64,000 nt of DNA from CAIUVD01 sp044338255 (GCA_044338255.1 JBIILZ010000002.1:23208-87207), one strand, 5' to 3'. Positions 1 to 10,789 are shown, numbered from the stretch's first letter. The notes: generated by a model not told the origin, from the letters alone. Numbers and translations are program-made.

Positions 1-291
1 AAAAACCCCCGGCACGACCACCGCGCGCGACATCAGCTCACGGCGGAAGCCCGACAGCTGCTCAGCCGTGGGCCAGACCTTGTAGAGCAGGAGGTAGATG
101 ACTTCTTCGGGATCGCGGTGACCGATGGCCTCGACGGCATTGCCGACGTAGAACAAACCGGTGTCGGCTTCGACGGCGCTGGTGGTGCAATAGCCCACCG
201 GGACGCCGCGCAGACCGGACTCGAGATGATCGAGGGTCATCTGCAAAAGGATTTCGGGAGCAGCGGTGGAGGGTTTGGTTGCATCAGCCAT
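1..291 (-). CDS. Citrate synthase, N-terminal part (cut by window edge)
   Basis: The reverse strand reads from ATG at 291 to the window edge, giving 97 residues of a longer protein. Residues 30-60 contain GLRGVPVGYCTTSAVEADTG followed by LFYVGNAVEAI, then DPEEVIYLLLYKVWPTAEQL. This matches the N-terminal small-domain pattern of citrate or 2-methylcitrate synthases (GLxGV..TxS.I, then EEVxYLLL and LPT..EL). The enzyme would condense acetyl-CoA and oxaloacetate in the cytoplasm at the entry to the TCA cycle. The catalytic His and Asp residues lie beyond the edge, so citrate cannot be separated from methylcitrate synthase here. It is divergent from the ketosynthase-like gene at 459, with about 165 bp between them for promoters. 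Confidence 0.8.
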   Translation of the reverse strand, partial: MADATKPSTAAPEILLQMTLDHLESGLRGVPVGYCTTSAVEADTGLFYVGNAVEAIGHRDPEEVIYLLLYKVWPTAEQLSGFRRELMSRAVVVPGVF

Positions 292-458
292 GGCTGTATT
301 CCCGGGGACGAGTGAACTGCCTTGAACCGTGCCACGTGACCAGCGACCCCGCAAGAGGTGGTGCTGTAGCAGTCGATCCATGCAAGAATGGTACCCTGGA
401 AGCGCATCCGGCGCATGGATGTTGCCGGACTGCCGCCGGACGGTGTGCTGTGCACCGC

Positions 459-1439
459 ATGCATGCGACGGTTTATCACGATCTGGGTATTGCCGCCTGG
501 GACTGCCGGATAGCCGGCCTCAGCGCCGCCCAGGCTTGGCAGGCACTGCAAGCCGGTCGGCGCCTCCTACCACCCTCGCAGCCAACCTCCGTCATCGCAC
601 TGCAACCCTTGCTGCTGGAAGCCGCCGCGGCTCCCTGGCGCGCGATCCACGACCAGCCCGGGTTGGTCGCCTGCGGTTTGGCCACCAGCAAAGGTGATCC
701 GTGGGCGTTTACTCCGCTCCACGCCGCCACCGCCGGCCCCGGCCATGTCGGCGCCGCCGTCGCTCGCCAACTGCAGCTCGGCGTGCACGTGCCCTGCGCG
801 GTGGCGGCAGCGTGTTCGACCGGACTCTACTCCCTGCTCGCCGGAGCCGACTGGATCGCCAACGGCAGCTGTTCGCGGGCCCTCGTCGGGGCCGTCGATG
901 GCTCTCTCCCGGATTGGCTGCAGGCCGGTTTTGCGCGCATGGGCGTGCTATGTACCGATGGCGATCCCCGCGCCGGCGAAGGCGGCTCCAGCGGCTTCGT
1001 GACCGCCGCCGGGGCCGGCGTGATCGCCCTGGTGCGCGGGGCCGCTGCGTGGCGCCTCGTTGCGGGCGTACGCCTCGGCGATGCCGGCCACGAGACCCAC
1101 TTCGTCCATCCGCAAACGCTGACCACCGCCCTGACCGCCTTGTGGGAGGTGCAACCCGAGCCCGACCTCATCGTCACCCACCTCACCGGCACCGCCCTCG
1201 GCGATGCCTATGAGCTGGCCGGCCTCGACGCCGGACCCTGGCGCCACGTCCCGCGTCTGGTCCTCAAACCGCTCATCGGCCACACCCTGGGCGCCAGCGG
1301 CGCCGTCGAGCTGGCCCTCGCCCTGCACTCGCCGGCCCGCCGGATGTGGAAATTGAGCCTCGGCTTCGGAGGACATCTGGCGGCGGTGGCGGTGGCGCGA
1401 TCACGCGCCGATCAGGTCACAACCCCAGTACGCGCTTGA
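459..1439 (+). CDS. Short beta-ketoacyl synthase-like protein
   Basis: This is a 326-residue thiolase-fold condensing enzyme of the FabF/KAS type. The Cys-His-His triad can be placed: Cys in VAAACSTGLYSLL, His in THLTGTALGDAYE (equivalent to the HGTGTxxGD motif), and His in LIGHTLGASGAVE, with the terminal glycine-rich LGFGGHLA. It is shorter than a typical FabF (about 410 residues), and the N-terminal lobe looks abbreviated. Start: ATG at 459 is chosen because earlier in-frame codons run into the divergent citrate synthase gene and give low-complexity sequence. No acyl carrier protein or other fatty-acid gene is nearby, so its substrate is unknown. Family assignment is good; a housekeeping FabF role is not supported. 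Confidence 0.7.
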   Translation: MHATVYHDLGIAAWDCRIAGLSAAQAWQALQAGRRLLPPSQPTSVIALQPLLLEAAAAPWRAIHDQPGLVACGLATSKGDPWAFTPLHAATAGPGHVGAAVARQLQLGVHVPCAVAAACSTGLYSLLAGADWIANGSCSRALVGAVDGSLPDWLQAGFARMGVLCTDGDPRAGEGGSSGFVTAAGAGVIALVRGAAAWRLVAGVRLGDAGHETHFVHPQTLTTALTALWEVQPEPDLIVTHLTGTALGDAYELAGLDAGPWRHVPRLVLKPLIGHTLGASGAVELALALHSPARRMWKLSLGFGGHLAAVAVARSRADQVTTPVRA

Positions 1440-1755
1440 TGGCGTTGTCGACCATGAACATCGTTGCATCGTCCAATTGGCCGACGTGTTCTTCGATGGT
1501 CGACTTGTTGATCGAGCGCATCTGCGTGGTGTTGACGATGGAATCTTTCCCCAATCCCGTTTCGTGGGCTTTGAGCCAGACGCATCCCGGTAAGGTGCGG
1601 AGTTCCATATTCGAGGTTATCGACAAGACGATGACCGTGGCGATGCGACTGGCATTGAACTCGTCATCCTGGATGACCAGGACGGGACGTCGGAAACCCG
1701 GCTCCGATCCGAGCGGATCCCCGAGATCGACCCAGCACACATCGCCACGTCGCAT
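1417..1755 (-). CDS. mazF: MazF/PemK-type endoribonuclease toxin
   Basis: 112 residues beginning MRRGDVCWVDLGDPLGSEPG, the hallmark start of MazF/PemK toxins, followed by RRPVLVIQDDEFN and a TVIVLSITSN strand. These toxins cleave mRNA at short sequences and are held inactive by a partner antitoxin. The ATG at 1755 overlaps the antitoxin stop as TAATG, so the two genes are translationally coupled, antitoxin first. A GTG six bases upstream is a possible alternative start. The 3' end overlaps the convergent ketosynthase-like gene by 23 bp. The length is normal and no key motif is missing, so the toxin looks intact. Confidence 0.88.
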   Translation of the reverse strand: MRRGDVCWVDLGDPLGSEPGFRRPVLVIQDDEFNASRIATVIVLSITSNMELRTLPGCVWLKAHETGLGKDSIVNTTQMRSINKSTIEEHVGQLDDATMFMVDNAIKRVLGL

Positions 1756-1991
1756 TACCACTCCACCTTACGCATGTCGCGGATTCCACCGTTGAGGAAC
1801 ACGTCATCAACAGGCTGGCCATGCTCGTCGATGAAGTCATTAACGCGCTTGGTGATATCGGTTTCTTGATTTTCTTTGATGAATTTCGCCAAAGCCATCA
1901 CATACAGTTCGCTGCGGCTGACCTTGAACTTCGCCGCCAGAATATCGGCCGCTTCAAAGATCGGATCCGGAAGTGAAATGGCGGTTTTCAT
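1755..1991 (-). CDS. mazE: MazE-like ribbon-helix-helix antitoxin
   Basis: 78 residues starting MKTAISLPDPIFEAADILAA and continuing KFKVSRSELYVMALAKFI. The beta-strand MKTAISLP followed by two helices with SRSELY is the usual ribbon-helix-helix DNA-binding domain of ChpI/MazE-type antitoxins. The C-terminal part (DDVFLNGGIRDMRKVEW) would be the toxin-binding tail. A longer in-frame start at 2057 exists, but the extra 22 residues are not RHH-like, so 1991 is chosen. It lies directly before mazF with a TAATG overlap. Such antitoxins normally repress their own operon; two matching palindromes sit 68-103 bp upstream of this start. Confidence 0.82.
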   Translation of the reverse strand: MKTAISLPDPIFEAADILAAKFKVSRSELYVMALAKFIKENQETDITKRVNDFIDEHGQPVDDVFLNGGIRDMRKVEW

Positions 1992-2057
1992 GGGTTCAGT
2001 ATAACCGAGTTTTACCGCTTTCAAGAATCCGAACGCGGCAAAGGGCAACCGTTCCAT

Positions 2058-2095
2058 GCGGCAGCTCTGCCGCTAAATTACGGCAAGACTGCCGT
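2058..2095. promoter_or_regulatory. Paired CGGCA-N4-TGCCG palindromes (putative operator)
   Basis: Two inverted repeats with the same half-sites lie 22 bp apart, start to start: CGGCA-GCTC-TGCCG at 2059-2072 and CGGCA-AGAC-TGCCG at 2081-2094. The spacing is about two helical turns, as expected for cooperative dimer binding on one DNA face. They sit between the divergent mazE (start 1991) and nrpR (start 2247). The MazE-like antitoxin and the NrpR regulator are both plausible ligands. The motif is not the GGAA-N6-TTCC operator known for methanogen NrpR. Confidence 0.5.
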
Positions 2096-2208
2096 TCAGG
2101 CGCCTTGGAACACAAGTAATGATGCGCTTATTCGCCATATTAATGAATTAGGACTTCTTGCATGCCCGAAATTTCGGCCATGGTGCGTTGGTCACAACGG
2201 CAACCATT

Positions 2209-2244
2209 GCCGCAAGGGCCGCAAGGGCCGCAAAGGCCGAAAGC
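2209..2244. repeat. 9-bp tandem repeat just before nrpR
   Basis: GCCGCAAGG is repeated three times and then decays (GCCGCAAAG, GCCGAAAGC), ending two bases before the chosen nrpR ATG. The AAGG cores could act as repeated ribosome-binding sites, so copy number might affect translation of nrpR. This is inference from position only. Confidence 0.5.
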
Positions 2245-2246
2245 CC

Positions 2247-3422
2247 ATGCCTCCAATCAACGACAGCCAAGCCGCCCACGAGCGCCTCGACGAGCCTGAT
2301 GAGCTCTTCGCGGGTGACGTTGCCGTGCCGCTGTCGAGTGAGCCGGTGTCGAGTGAACAACTGCATGAACTGCTGGCCCAGCATGGCGAACGCTATCAGC
2401 CGATTCTCGCGGCCTTGCGCGACCAGCCCTGGAAGGAGCTGGTGACCTCGCGCGAACTGCTCGAAATCCTCAGCTCGCAGGGCCTGGAATGGTCGGAGCG
2501 GACTTTGCGCCTGTACCTCGCGGAGATGGCCGAGGTCGGCCTGATCGAACGCCATGGTCGGCGCGGATACCGTCTGGCTCCGGCCGGCGCCGAGGTCGCA
2601 CGTGAGCTGACGGTATCAAAACGCCTCGGCTCGATCCTCTATCACATGGAAGAAACCGTTTGCCGGGTCGGCGGCGATGGCAGTTTCGACCTCGGACGCG
2701 GCGTCGGCCTGGTGTCGATCAACGCCTATGTCATTCCGCTGAGCGTCATCGCGCCGCTGATCGATGACCTTGAAGCAGTCTTCGCCGCCGGGCTGGCGGT
2801 GGGCTCGCGGGTGCTCTTCAGCGCCCCTGGCGATGACATCCTCGGCCGTGAAGTCCCCGCCGGTCATGTCGGCCTGGGCACCATGTGCTCGCTGACCCTC
2901 GCCGGCATGCTCCTGCGCCGCGGCGTGCCGACGCATCCGATCTTCGGTGGGCTGTTACAGATGCAGGGCGGACAGCCTGCCCACTTCCTGGAGATGATCC
3001 GCTATGATGCGACCTCGCTGTCGCCCAATGAGGTCTTCATCCGCGCCAACTTCACCTCGGTGTCGCGCGCCGCACGCAGCGGCGAGGGCGCGATCACGGC
3101 CTCCTTCCGGGAAGTGCCGATGGGCGTGCTCGGCCATCTCACCGCCGTCCGCGATGAATGCCAACGCGCCGGCTTCCAGGGCTTCCTGCACGTTGGCCGC
3201 CCCGGCCAACCGGTGCTCAACATCCCCGTGCATGAGGGCCGCGTCGGCCTCATCCTCGCCACCGGGCTCAACCCCCTGGCGAGCCTCTGGGAACGCGATC
3301 ACCGCGTGCTGCATCTCGAAGGCTCGCGGCCGATGGTCGGCCCGGCCCCCTATGAACAGCTGATCACAGTCGGCGAATTCCGCACCCGCATCGCCGCCCT
3401 GACGCGCGAAACCGCTGCGTAA
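2247..3422 (+). CDS. nrpR: NrpR-type nitrogen regulator (winged helix plus DUF128)
   Basis: 391 residues. About 45-110 form a winged-helix DNA-binding domain (LHELLAQHGERYQPILAALR then TLRLYLAEMAEVGLIERHGR). Residues about 125-385 match the NrpR regulatory domain (DUF128), including FDLGRGVGLVSINAYVIP, HVGLGTMCSLTLAGMLLRRG, PIFGGLLQMQ and GFQGFLHVGRPGQPVLNIPV. NrpR was characterised in methanogens as a 2-oxoglutarate-responsive repressor of nitrogen-assimilation genes. This protein carries a single DUF128 copy. It lies 31 bp upstream of the glutamate synthase gene in the same direction, so control of gltBD is a strong inference. The first 40 residues are low-complexity and the true start could be slightly downstream. 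Confidence 0.85.
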   Translation: MPPINDSQAAHERLDEPDELFAGDVAVPLSSEPVSSEQLHELLAQHGERYQPILAALRDQPWKELVTSRELLEILSSQGLEWSERTLRLYLAEMAEVGLIERHGRRGYRLAPAGAEVARELTVSKRLGSILYHMEETVCRVGGDGSFDLGRGVGLVSINAYVIPLSVIAPLIDDLEAVFAAGLAVGSRVLFSAPGDDILGREVPAGHVGLGTMCSLTLAGMLLRRGVPTHPIFGGLLQMQGGQPAHFLEMIRYDATSLSPNEVFIRANFTSVSRAARSGEGAITASFREVPMGVLGHLTAVRDECQRAGFQGFLHVGRPGQPVLNIPVHEGRVGLILATGLNPLASLWERDHRVLHLEGSRPMVGPAPYEQLITVGEFRTRIAALTRETAA

Positions 3423-3453
3423 AAATCTTCATCAACTCGTAACGCGAAACTTT

Positions 3454-6400
3454 ATGACCATGAACATGCCCACGACGAACCACGGCCTCCCACCCGCACA
3501 GGGGATGTACGATCCCGCCAACGAACACGACGCCTGCGGCGTCGGCTTCCTGGCCAACATCTCGGGCATCAAGTCGCACGGCATTATCAAGCGCGGCATC
3601 AGCGTGCTGTGCAACCTCCATCACCGCGGCGCTGTGGGTGCCGATCCGCTCGATGGCGACGGCGCCGGGATCATGATCCAGATCCCCGACGGGCTGTACC
3701 GGGCGGTGGCCCCGTTCTCCTTGCCGGCCACCGGCGAGTACGGCACCGGCCTGGTGTTCCTCTCCAAGGGCAGCGATAAGGAATCCTCGTCGTGCATCGC
3801 CGAGGTCGAAAAAGCTATCGTCCATCACGGCCTGAAGCTGATCGGCTGGCGCGATGTGCCAACCGACAACCGCACTCTCGGCCGCGTCGCCAAGGGCAGC
3901 GAGCCCTTGGTCAAGCAGGTCTTCGTCGGTCGCGGCGCAGTCAGCCTAGCACAGTTCGAACTGAAGCTGCTGCTGGCGCGCAAGCGCGCCGAGAACGCCA
4001 TCCGTGCCGGCAAGCTCAACGGCGGGGCGCTGTTCTACATCAACTCGCTGTCGGCCAGCACCATCATCTACAAGGGCATGTTCCTCGCCCACACCCTCAA
4101 CGAGTACTTCCTCGATCTCAATGATCCGCGCGCGGAATCGGCGATCGCCCTGGTGCATCAACGCTACAGCACCAACACCTTCCCGACCTGGGACCTCGCG
4201 CATCCGTTCCGCTTCGTCGCCCACAACGGCGAGATCAATACCCTGCGCGGCAACGTCAACCGCATGAAGGCCCGCGAGGCGCTGTTCGCGCACAAGGACA
4301 TCGGCGAGGCCATCAGCGATCTCAAGCCGGTGATCCTCGAGGGTGGCTCGGACACCGCTTGCTTCGACAACGCCCTCGAGTTCCTGGTGCGCACCGGTCG
4401 CAGCCTGCCGCATGCATTGTCGATGATGATGCCCGCGGCGTGGTCGACCAAGGCCAGCCTGTCGCGGCCGTTGAAGGGCTTCTTCGAATACCACGCGACG
4501 ATGATGGAACCCTGGGACGGCCCGGCGAACATGGTCGCCTGCGACGGCACGCAGATCGTTGCCGCGCTCGACCGCAACGGCCTGCGCCCGGCCCGCTACC
4601 AGATCACCACCGACAACGAGATCCTCTACGCCTCGGAGATGGGCACCCTCGAATTCCCGCAGGAAAAAGTGGTGCGCAAGGGCCGCTTGGCGCCCGGCAA
4701 GATGATCCTCATCGACACCGCCCGCGGCGTATTCCTCGAAGACGACGGCATCAAGGGCGAGCTCGCCAAGCAGCACGACTACGCGGGCTGGATCGAGCAG
4801 TTCAAAATCACCCTCGATCAGCTGCCGATCCCCGCCCAGCCGGCGATGCCGCGCCATGAGAAGCTGCGTCAGCAGCAACAGGCCTTCGGCTACACCATGG
4901 AAGACCTCAAGGTGGTCATCGCGCCGATGGCCCTCGATGGTCAGGAGCCGGTCGGCTCGATGGGCGACGACACGCCAGTGTCGATCCTCTCCAACGTTCC
5001 GCAGCCGTTCTACAACTACTTCAAGCAGCTCTTCGCCCAGGTCACCAACCCGCCCGTGGATCCGATCCGCGAAGAAGTGGTGATGTCCCTGACGCAATAC
5101 GTCGGCCAGGCGCGCAACATCCTCGAGCCGAGCAGCGAACACTGCCGGATGCTCGAGATCGATCAGCCGATCCTCCGCCGTCAGGAACTCGAAGCCCTGC
5201 GCCAAGCCGACATCCCGGGCTTCCGCGGCACTACCCTCTCGACCCTGTTCAGCGTCAAAGGCGGGCCGGAAGAGCTCGAGAAACGCCTCGAACAGCTCTT
5301 CGCCGAGGCTGAGAAGGCCGTCGACAACGGCTATACCGTGCTGGTCCTCAGCGACCGCGGCGTCGATGAGGAACGGGCCCCGATCCCAGCTCTGCTGGCG
5401 GTCGCCGCCGTCCACCACTTCCTCATCCGTGCCGGCAAGCGCAGCCAATGCAGCCTGATCGTCGAATCCGGCGAGCCGCGCGAGACGCATCACTTCGCGC
5501 TGCTGGTCGGCTATGGCGCGACGGCGATCAATCCCTACCTGGTGGTGGATTCGATCCACGACCTCATCGATGCCGGCATCCTCCCCAAGCTCGATGGCAA
5601 CAAGGCCGTCGATGACGAGCACGACGCCGCGTATTATTATCACAAGAACTACATCAAGGCGGTCGGCAAAGGTCTGCTCAAGGTCTTCTCGAAGATGGGC
5701 ATCAGCACCCTGCAGAGCTACTGCAGCGCGCAGATCTTCGAGGCCGTGGGCTTGAACTCGGCGTTCATCGCCAAGTACTTCACCGGCACCTCGACGCGCA
5801 TCGAAGGCGCCGGGGCGGTGGAGATCGCCATCGAATCGCTGAAGCGCCACCGCGTGGCCTTCGCGCCGCTGATCGACAAGAACCGCGATCTTGAACGCGG
5901 CGGCTATTACCACTGGCGCCGCGACGGCGAGTTCCACCTCATGAATCCGGAAGTCATCGCCCTGCTGCAGCACAGCGTGCGGGCTGGCGATCGGGCGACC
6001 TTCCGCCGCTATACCAAGCAGGTCGACGACCAGTCGAAGAATCTCTGCACCCTGCGCGGCCTGTTCAATCTCAAGCTCGCCCCGACGGCGATCCCGCTCG
6101 ATCAGGTCGAGTCGGTCGAGTCGCTGGTGTCGCGCTTCTGCACCGGCGCCATGTCGCTGGGCTCGATCGCCACCGAGGCCCACGAGACCCTCGCGATCGC
6201 CATGAACCGCATCGGCGGGCGCTCGAACACCGGTGAAGGTGGCGAGGACCCGCGGCGCTTCCTGCCCGATGCCAACGGCGACCTGCGCCGTTCGAAGATC
6301 AAGCAGATCGCTTCCGGGCGCTTCGGCGTCACGCCGCATTACCTCGTCAACGCCGATGAACTGCAGATCAAGATGGCCCAGGGCGCCAAGCCCGGTGAAG

Positions 6401-8043
6401 GCGGCCAGCTCCCCGGGCACAAGGTCACCGACTACATCGGCGCCCTGCGCTATAGCGTGCCCGGGGTGACCCTGGTCAGTCCGCCACCGCACCACGACAT
6501 CTATTCGATCGAAGATCTCGCGCAGCTGATCTTCGACCTCAAGAACTGTAATCCGTCGGCCAACATCAGCGTCAAGCTGGTGAGCGAAGTCGGCGTCGGC
6601 ACGGTTGCCGCCGGCGTCGCCAAGGCCCACGCCGACATCGTCACCATCTCCGGCTGCGAAGGCGGCACCGGCGCCTCGCCGATCAGCTCGATCAAGCACG
6701 CTGGCGTGCCCTGGGAACTGGGCGTCGCCGAGACCCACCAGACCCTGGTGATGAACGACCTGCGTTCACGCATCAAGGTCCAGACCGACGGACTCCTCCG
6801 TACAGGCCGGGATGTGATCATCGCGGCCATGCTCGGGGCCGAGGAATTCGGCTTCGCCACCGTCGCCCTGGTGACGGTCGGCTGCATCATGATGCGCAAG
6901 TGCCACCTCGACACCTGCCCGGTGGGCGTCGCGACGCAGAACGAGACCTTGCGCAAGAAGTTCAACGGCAAGCCCGAGCACGTCGTCAACTTCTTCACCT
7001 TCCTCGCCGAGGAGGTGCGCGAGCACCTCGCGGCCCTGGGCGTGAAGTCGATCGACGAGCTGGTGGGCCGCACCGACCTCCTGGAGATGAACCACGCCAT
7101 CACCCACTGGAAGTCGCAGGGCCTGGATTATTCCAAGCTTCTTGCCAAGCCCCAGGTGGGTCCGGAAGTCGGCACCCGCTGCCTGATCAAGCAGGACCAT
7201 GGCGTCGAGCAGGTGCTTGACCGCGAGCTGATCGTCGCCTGCGCGCCAGCCCTTGAGCGCAAGGAGAAGGTCACCCTCAACCTGCAGCTCAAGAACAGCA
7301 ACCGTACCGCTTGCACCATGCTTTCGGGCGAGGTCGCTAAGCGCCACGGCCGTGAGGGCCTGCCTCCGAACACCATCACCCTCAACTTCCGCGGCACCTC
7401 CGGCCAGAGCTTCGGCGCCTTCCTCTCTCCAGGCATGTCGCTGACCCTCATCGGCGATGGCAACGACTACGTCGGCAAGGGCATGGCTGGCGGGCGCATC
7501 GTCATCCGCCCAGCCGAAAACGTCACCTATGTGTGGAATGAGAACGCCATCGTCGGCAACACCGTGATGTACGGCGCCACCGGCGGCGAGGCCTACTTCG
7601 GCGGTACCGCCGGCGAACGCTTCTGCGTGCGCAACTCCGGCGCCAACGCGGTCATCGAAGGCGTCGGCGACCACGGCTGCGAATACATGACCGGCGGCCA
7701 CGCGGTGATCATCGGCCGCACCGGCCGCAACTTCGCTGCTGGCATGTCGGGCGGCATCGCCTGGGTACTCGATGAAGACCACAACTTCAACAAGCGCTGC
7801 AACCACGGCATGGTCGCACTCGAACAGGTCGCCAGCGACACCGATGGCGTCGAGGTCCTCAAGCAGCTGCTCGAGAACCACGTGCTGTTCACCGGTTCGC
7901 CGAAAGCCAAGGCGTTGTTGGCGGATTGGCCCGCCTGCCTCAAGAAGTTCGTGAAGGTCTTCCCCCACGAATTCCGCCGCGTCCTCACTGAACGGGCCAA
8001 CAAGCTCGGGCAGTCGGGCGTGCGTGAGGCCGTCAAGGTCTAA
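3454..8043 (+). CDS. gltB: Glutamate synthase, large (alpha) subunit
   Basis: 1529 residues, the usual length for NADPH-GOGAT alpha subunits. After a short propeptide the N-terminal Cys of ACGVGFLANI begins the class-II glutaminase domain. The central domain is followed by the FMN-binding synthase domain (GGRSNTGEGGEDPRRF, KPGEGGQLPGHKV). The 3Fe-4S ligands are visible in CIMMRKCHLDTCPVGVATQ. The C-terminal beta-helix domain (GGxAGERFCVRNSGA type, residues about 1270-1500) is complete. It transfers the glutamine amide to 2-oxoglutarate to make glutamate. It follows nrpR and precedes gltD by 42 bp, forming a nitrogen-assimilation operon. Confidence 0.97.
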   Translation: MTMNMPTTNHGLPPAQGMYDPANEHDACGVGFLANISGIKSHGIIKRGISVLCNLHHRGAVGADPLDGDGAGIMIQIPDGLYRAVAPFSLPATGEYGTGLVFLSKGSDKESSSCIAEVEKAIVHHGLKLIGWRDVPTDNRTLGRVAKGSEPLVKQVFVGRGAVSLAQFELKLLLARKRAENAIRAGKLNGGALFYINSLSASTIIYKGMFLAHTLNEYFLDLNDPRAESAIALVHQRYSTNTFPTWDLAHPFRFVAHNGEINTLRGNVNRMKAREALFAHKDIGEAISDLKPVILEGGSDTACFDNALEFLVRTGRSLPHALSMMMPAAWSTKASLSRPLKGFFEYHATMMEPWDGPANMVACDGTQIVAALDRNGLRPARYQITTDNEILYASEMGTLEFPQEKVVRKGRLAPGKMILIDTARGVFLEDDGIKGELAKQHDYAGWIEQFKITLDQLPIPAQPAMPRHEKLRQQQQAFGYTMEDLKVVIAPMALDGQEPVGSMGDDTPVSILSNVPQPFYNYFKQLFAQVTNPPVDPIREEVVMSLTQYVGQARNILEPSSEHCRMLEIDQPILRRQELEALRQADIPGFRGTTLSTLFSVKGGPEELEKRLEQLFAEAEKAVDNGYTVLVLSDRGVDEERAPIPALLAVAAVHHFLIRAGKRSQCSLIVESGEPRETHHFALLVGYGATAINPYLVVDSIHDLIDAGILPKLDGNKAVDDEHDAAYYYHKNYIKAVGKGLLKVFSKMGISTLQSYCSAQIFEAVGLNSAFIAKYFTGTSTRIEGAGAVEIAIESLKRHRVAFAPLIDKNRDLERGGYYHWRRDGEFHLMNPEVIALLQHSVRAGDRATFRRYTKQVDDQSKNLCTLRGLFNLKLAPTAIPLDQVESVESLVSRFCTGAMSLGSIATEAHETLAIAMNRIGGRSNTGEGGEDPRRFLPDANGDLRRSKIKQIASGRFGVTPHYLVNADELQIKMAQGAKPGEGGQLPGHKVTDYIGALRYSVPGVTLVSPPPHHDIYSIEDLAQLIFDLKNCNPSANISVKLVSEVGVGTVAAGVAKAHADIVTISGCEGGTGASPISSIKHAGVPWELGVAETHQTLVMNDLRSRIKVQTDGLLRTGRDVIIAAMLGAEEFGFATVALVTVGCIMMRKCHLDTCPVGVATQNETLRKKFNGKPEHVVNFFTFLAEEVREHLAALGVKSIDELVGRTDLLEMNHAITHWKSQGLDYSKLLAKPQVGPEVGTRCLIKQDHGVEQVLDRELIVACAPALERKEKVTLNLQLKNSNRTACTMLSGEVAKRHGREGLPPNTITLNFRGTSGQSFGAFLSPGMSLTLIGDGNDYVGKGMAGGRIVIRPAENVTYVWNENAIVGNTVMYGATGGEAYFGGTAGERFCVRNSGANAVIEGVGDHGCEYMTGGHAVIIGRTGRNFAAGMSGGIAWVLDEDHNFNKRCNHGMVALEQVASDTDGVEVLKQLLENHVLFTGSPKAKALLADWPACLKKFVKVFPHEFRRVLTERANKLGQSGVREAVKV

Positions 8044-8085
8044 GCCACATACAATTACCCTGAATTAACCGTAAAAGAGCATACC

Positions 8086-9567
<1,482 letters not shown>

Positions 9568-9602
9568 GCCGAGGTCCGCGACCTCCTTCTGAACTGATCC
9601 CC

Positions 9603-10772
9603 GTGCCCACCTGCGATGTTGTGATTCTCGGCGCCGGTGGCGCCGGTCTGTTCTGCGCGGCGGTGGCCGCCGCCCGCGGGCGGTCGGTGGTGGTCATCGA
9701 CCACAACGACAAACCCGGGAAGAAGATCCTCATCAGCGGCGGCGGGCGCTGCAATTTCACCAATCGCGGTGCCAGCCCGGCCAATTACCGTTCACGCAAT
9801 CCGCATTTCTGCGTCTCGGCCCTCAAGCGCTATACGCCGCAGGATTTTATCGCCCTCGTCGATAGCCACGGCATCGCCTGGCATGAGAAGAAGCTCGGGC
9901 AGCTGTTCTGCGACGGCTCGGCCAAGGAGCTCTTGGCGATGCTGCTCAGCGAGTGCGCCAACAGCGGTGCCGAGCTGCATCTCGGCACCACCATCGAGTC
10001 GGTGAACACCACCGCCGACGGCTTCGCAGTGGCCACCAGTCGCGGGCTTTATACCTGCAGCAAACTCGTGCTGGCCACCGGCGGGTTGTCGATCGCCCCT
10101 ATCGGCGCCACCGATTTCGGCTATCGCCTGGCACGCCAGTTCGGCCTGAAAATGATCGAGACGATGCCGGCGCTGGTGCCGTTCACGCTCAGCGAAGCCG
10201 ATCGCCCCGACCTCGCCGGCGTCGCCGTCGATGCCGAAGTGCACTGCGGCGGAATGTCGTTCGCGGAAGCGATCCTCTTCACCCACAAGGGCCTCAGCGG
10301 GCCGGCGATCCTGCAGATCTCGACCTATTGGCAGCACGGTCAGGCGCTGGTCATCGACCTCCTGCCGGACGGTGATCTGGGCGGCCGGATCCGCGAAGCC
10401 AAGCGCAGCGGGGCCAAGCAGACCCTGCCCAACCTGCTCGCCGAGCTGCTACCCAAGCGCCTCGCCCAGGCCTGGGTGACGCGCTACCGGATTCCCGAAT
10501 CAGTGCATCAACTCAGCGAGGCCGAGATCGAACGCATAGCCGCCACCATCCATGCCTGGATGGTGACTCCCGACGGCACCGAAGGCTACCGCACCGCCGA
10601 AGTCACCCGCGGCGGCATCGACACCGATGAACTGTCGTCGAAGACCATGGAGGCCAAGAAGGTTCCCGGGCTGCATTGCATCGGCGAGGTCGTCGACGTC
10701 ACCGGCTGGCTCGGCGGATACAATTTCCAATGGGCCTGGGCCTCGGCGCATGCCGCCGCCAACGCGCTCTAA
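9603..10772 (+). CDS. YhiN/HI0933-family FAD-dependent oxidoreductase
   Basis: 389 residues starting with GTG at 9603. The N-terminus is a dinucleotide-binding motif (VVILGAGGAGLFCA) followed by PGKKILISGGGRCNFTN, the signature of the HI0933/YhiN flavoprotein family. LVLATGGLSIAPIGATDFGY and the terminal DVTGWLGGYNFQWAWASA motif are also family-typical. The physiological substrate of this family is not established. The gene begins 36 bp after gltD and may be transcribed with it, but a metabolic link to glutamate synthesis is not evident. Confidence 0.9.
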   Translation: MPTCDVVILGAGGAGLFCAAVAAARGRSVVVIDHNDKPGKKILISGGGRCNFTNRGASPANYRSRNPHFCVSALKRYTPQDFIALVDSHGIAWHEKKLGQLFCDGSAKELLAMLLSECANSGAELHLGTTIESVNTTADGFAVATSRGLYTCSKLVLATGGLSIAPIGATDFGYRLARQFGLKMIETMPALVPFTLSEADRPDLAGVAVDAEVHCGGMSFAEAILFTHKGLSGPAILQISTYWQHGQALVIDLLPDGDLGGRIREAKRSGAKQTLPNLLAELLPKRLAQAWVTRYRIPESVHQLSEAEIERIAATIHAWMVTPDGTEGYRTAEVTRGGIDTDELSSKTMEAKKVPGLHCIGEVVDVTGWLGGYNFQWAWASAHAAANAL

Positions 10773-10789
10773 CGTGTACTCTGACAGTT

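Noticed and set aside
3946..6738. A 930-codon open frame on the minus strand opposite gltB
   Set aside because: It is antisense to a gene with complete GltB motifs, has a repetitive Asp/Ala/Val-rich composition expected from GC-rich codon use, and shows no domain.
6766..7968. Another long antisense open frame opposite gltB
   Set aside because: Same reason: a mirror of third-position GC in a highly conserved gene.
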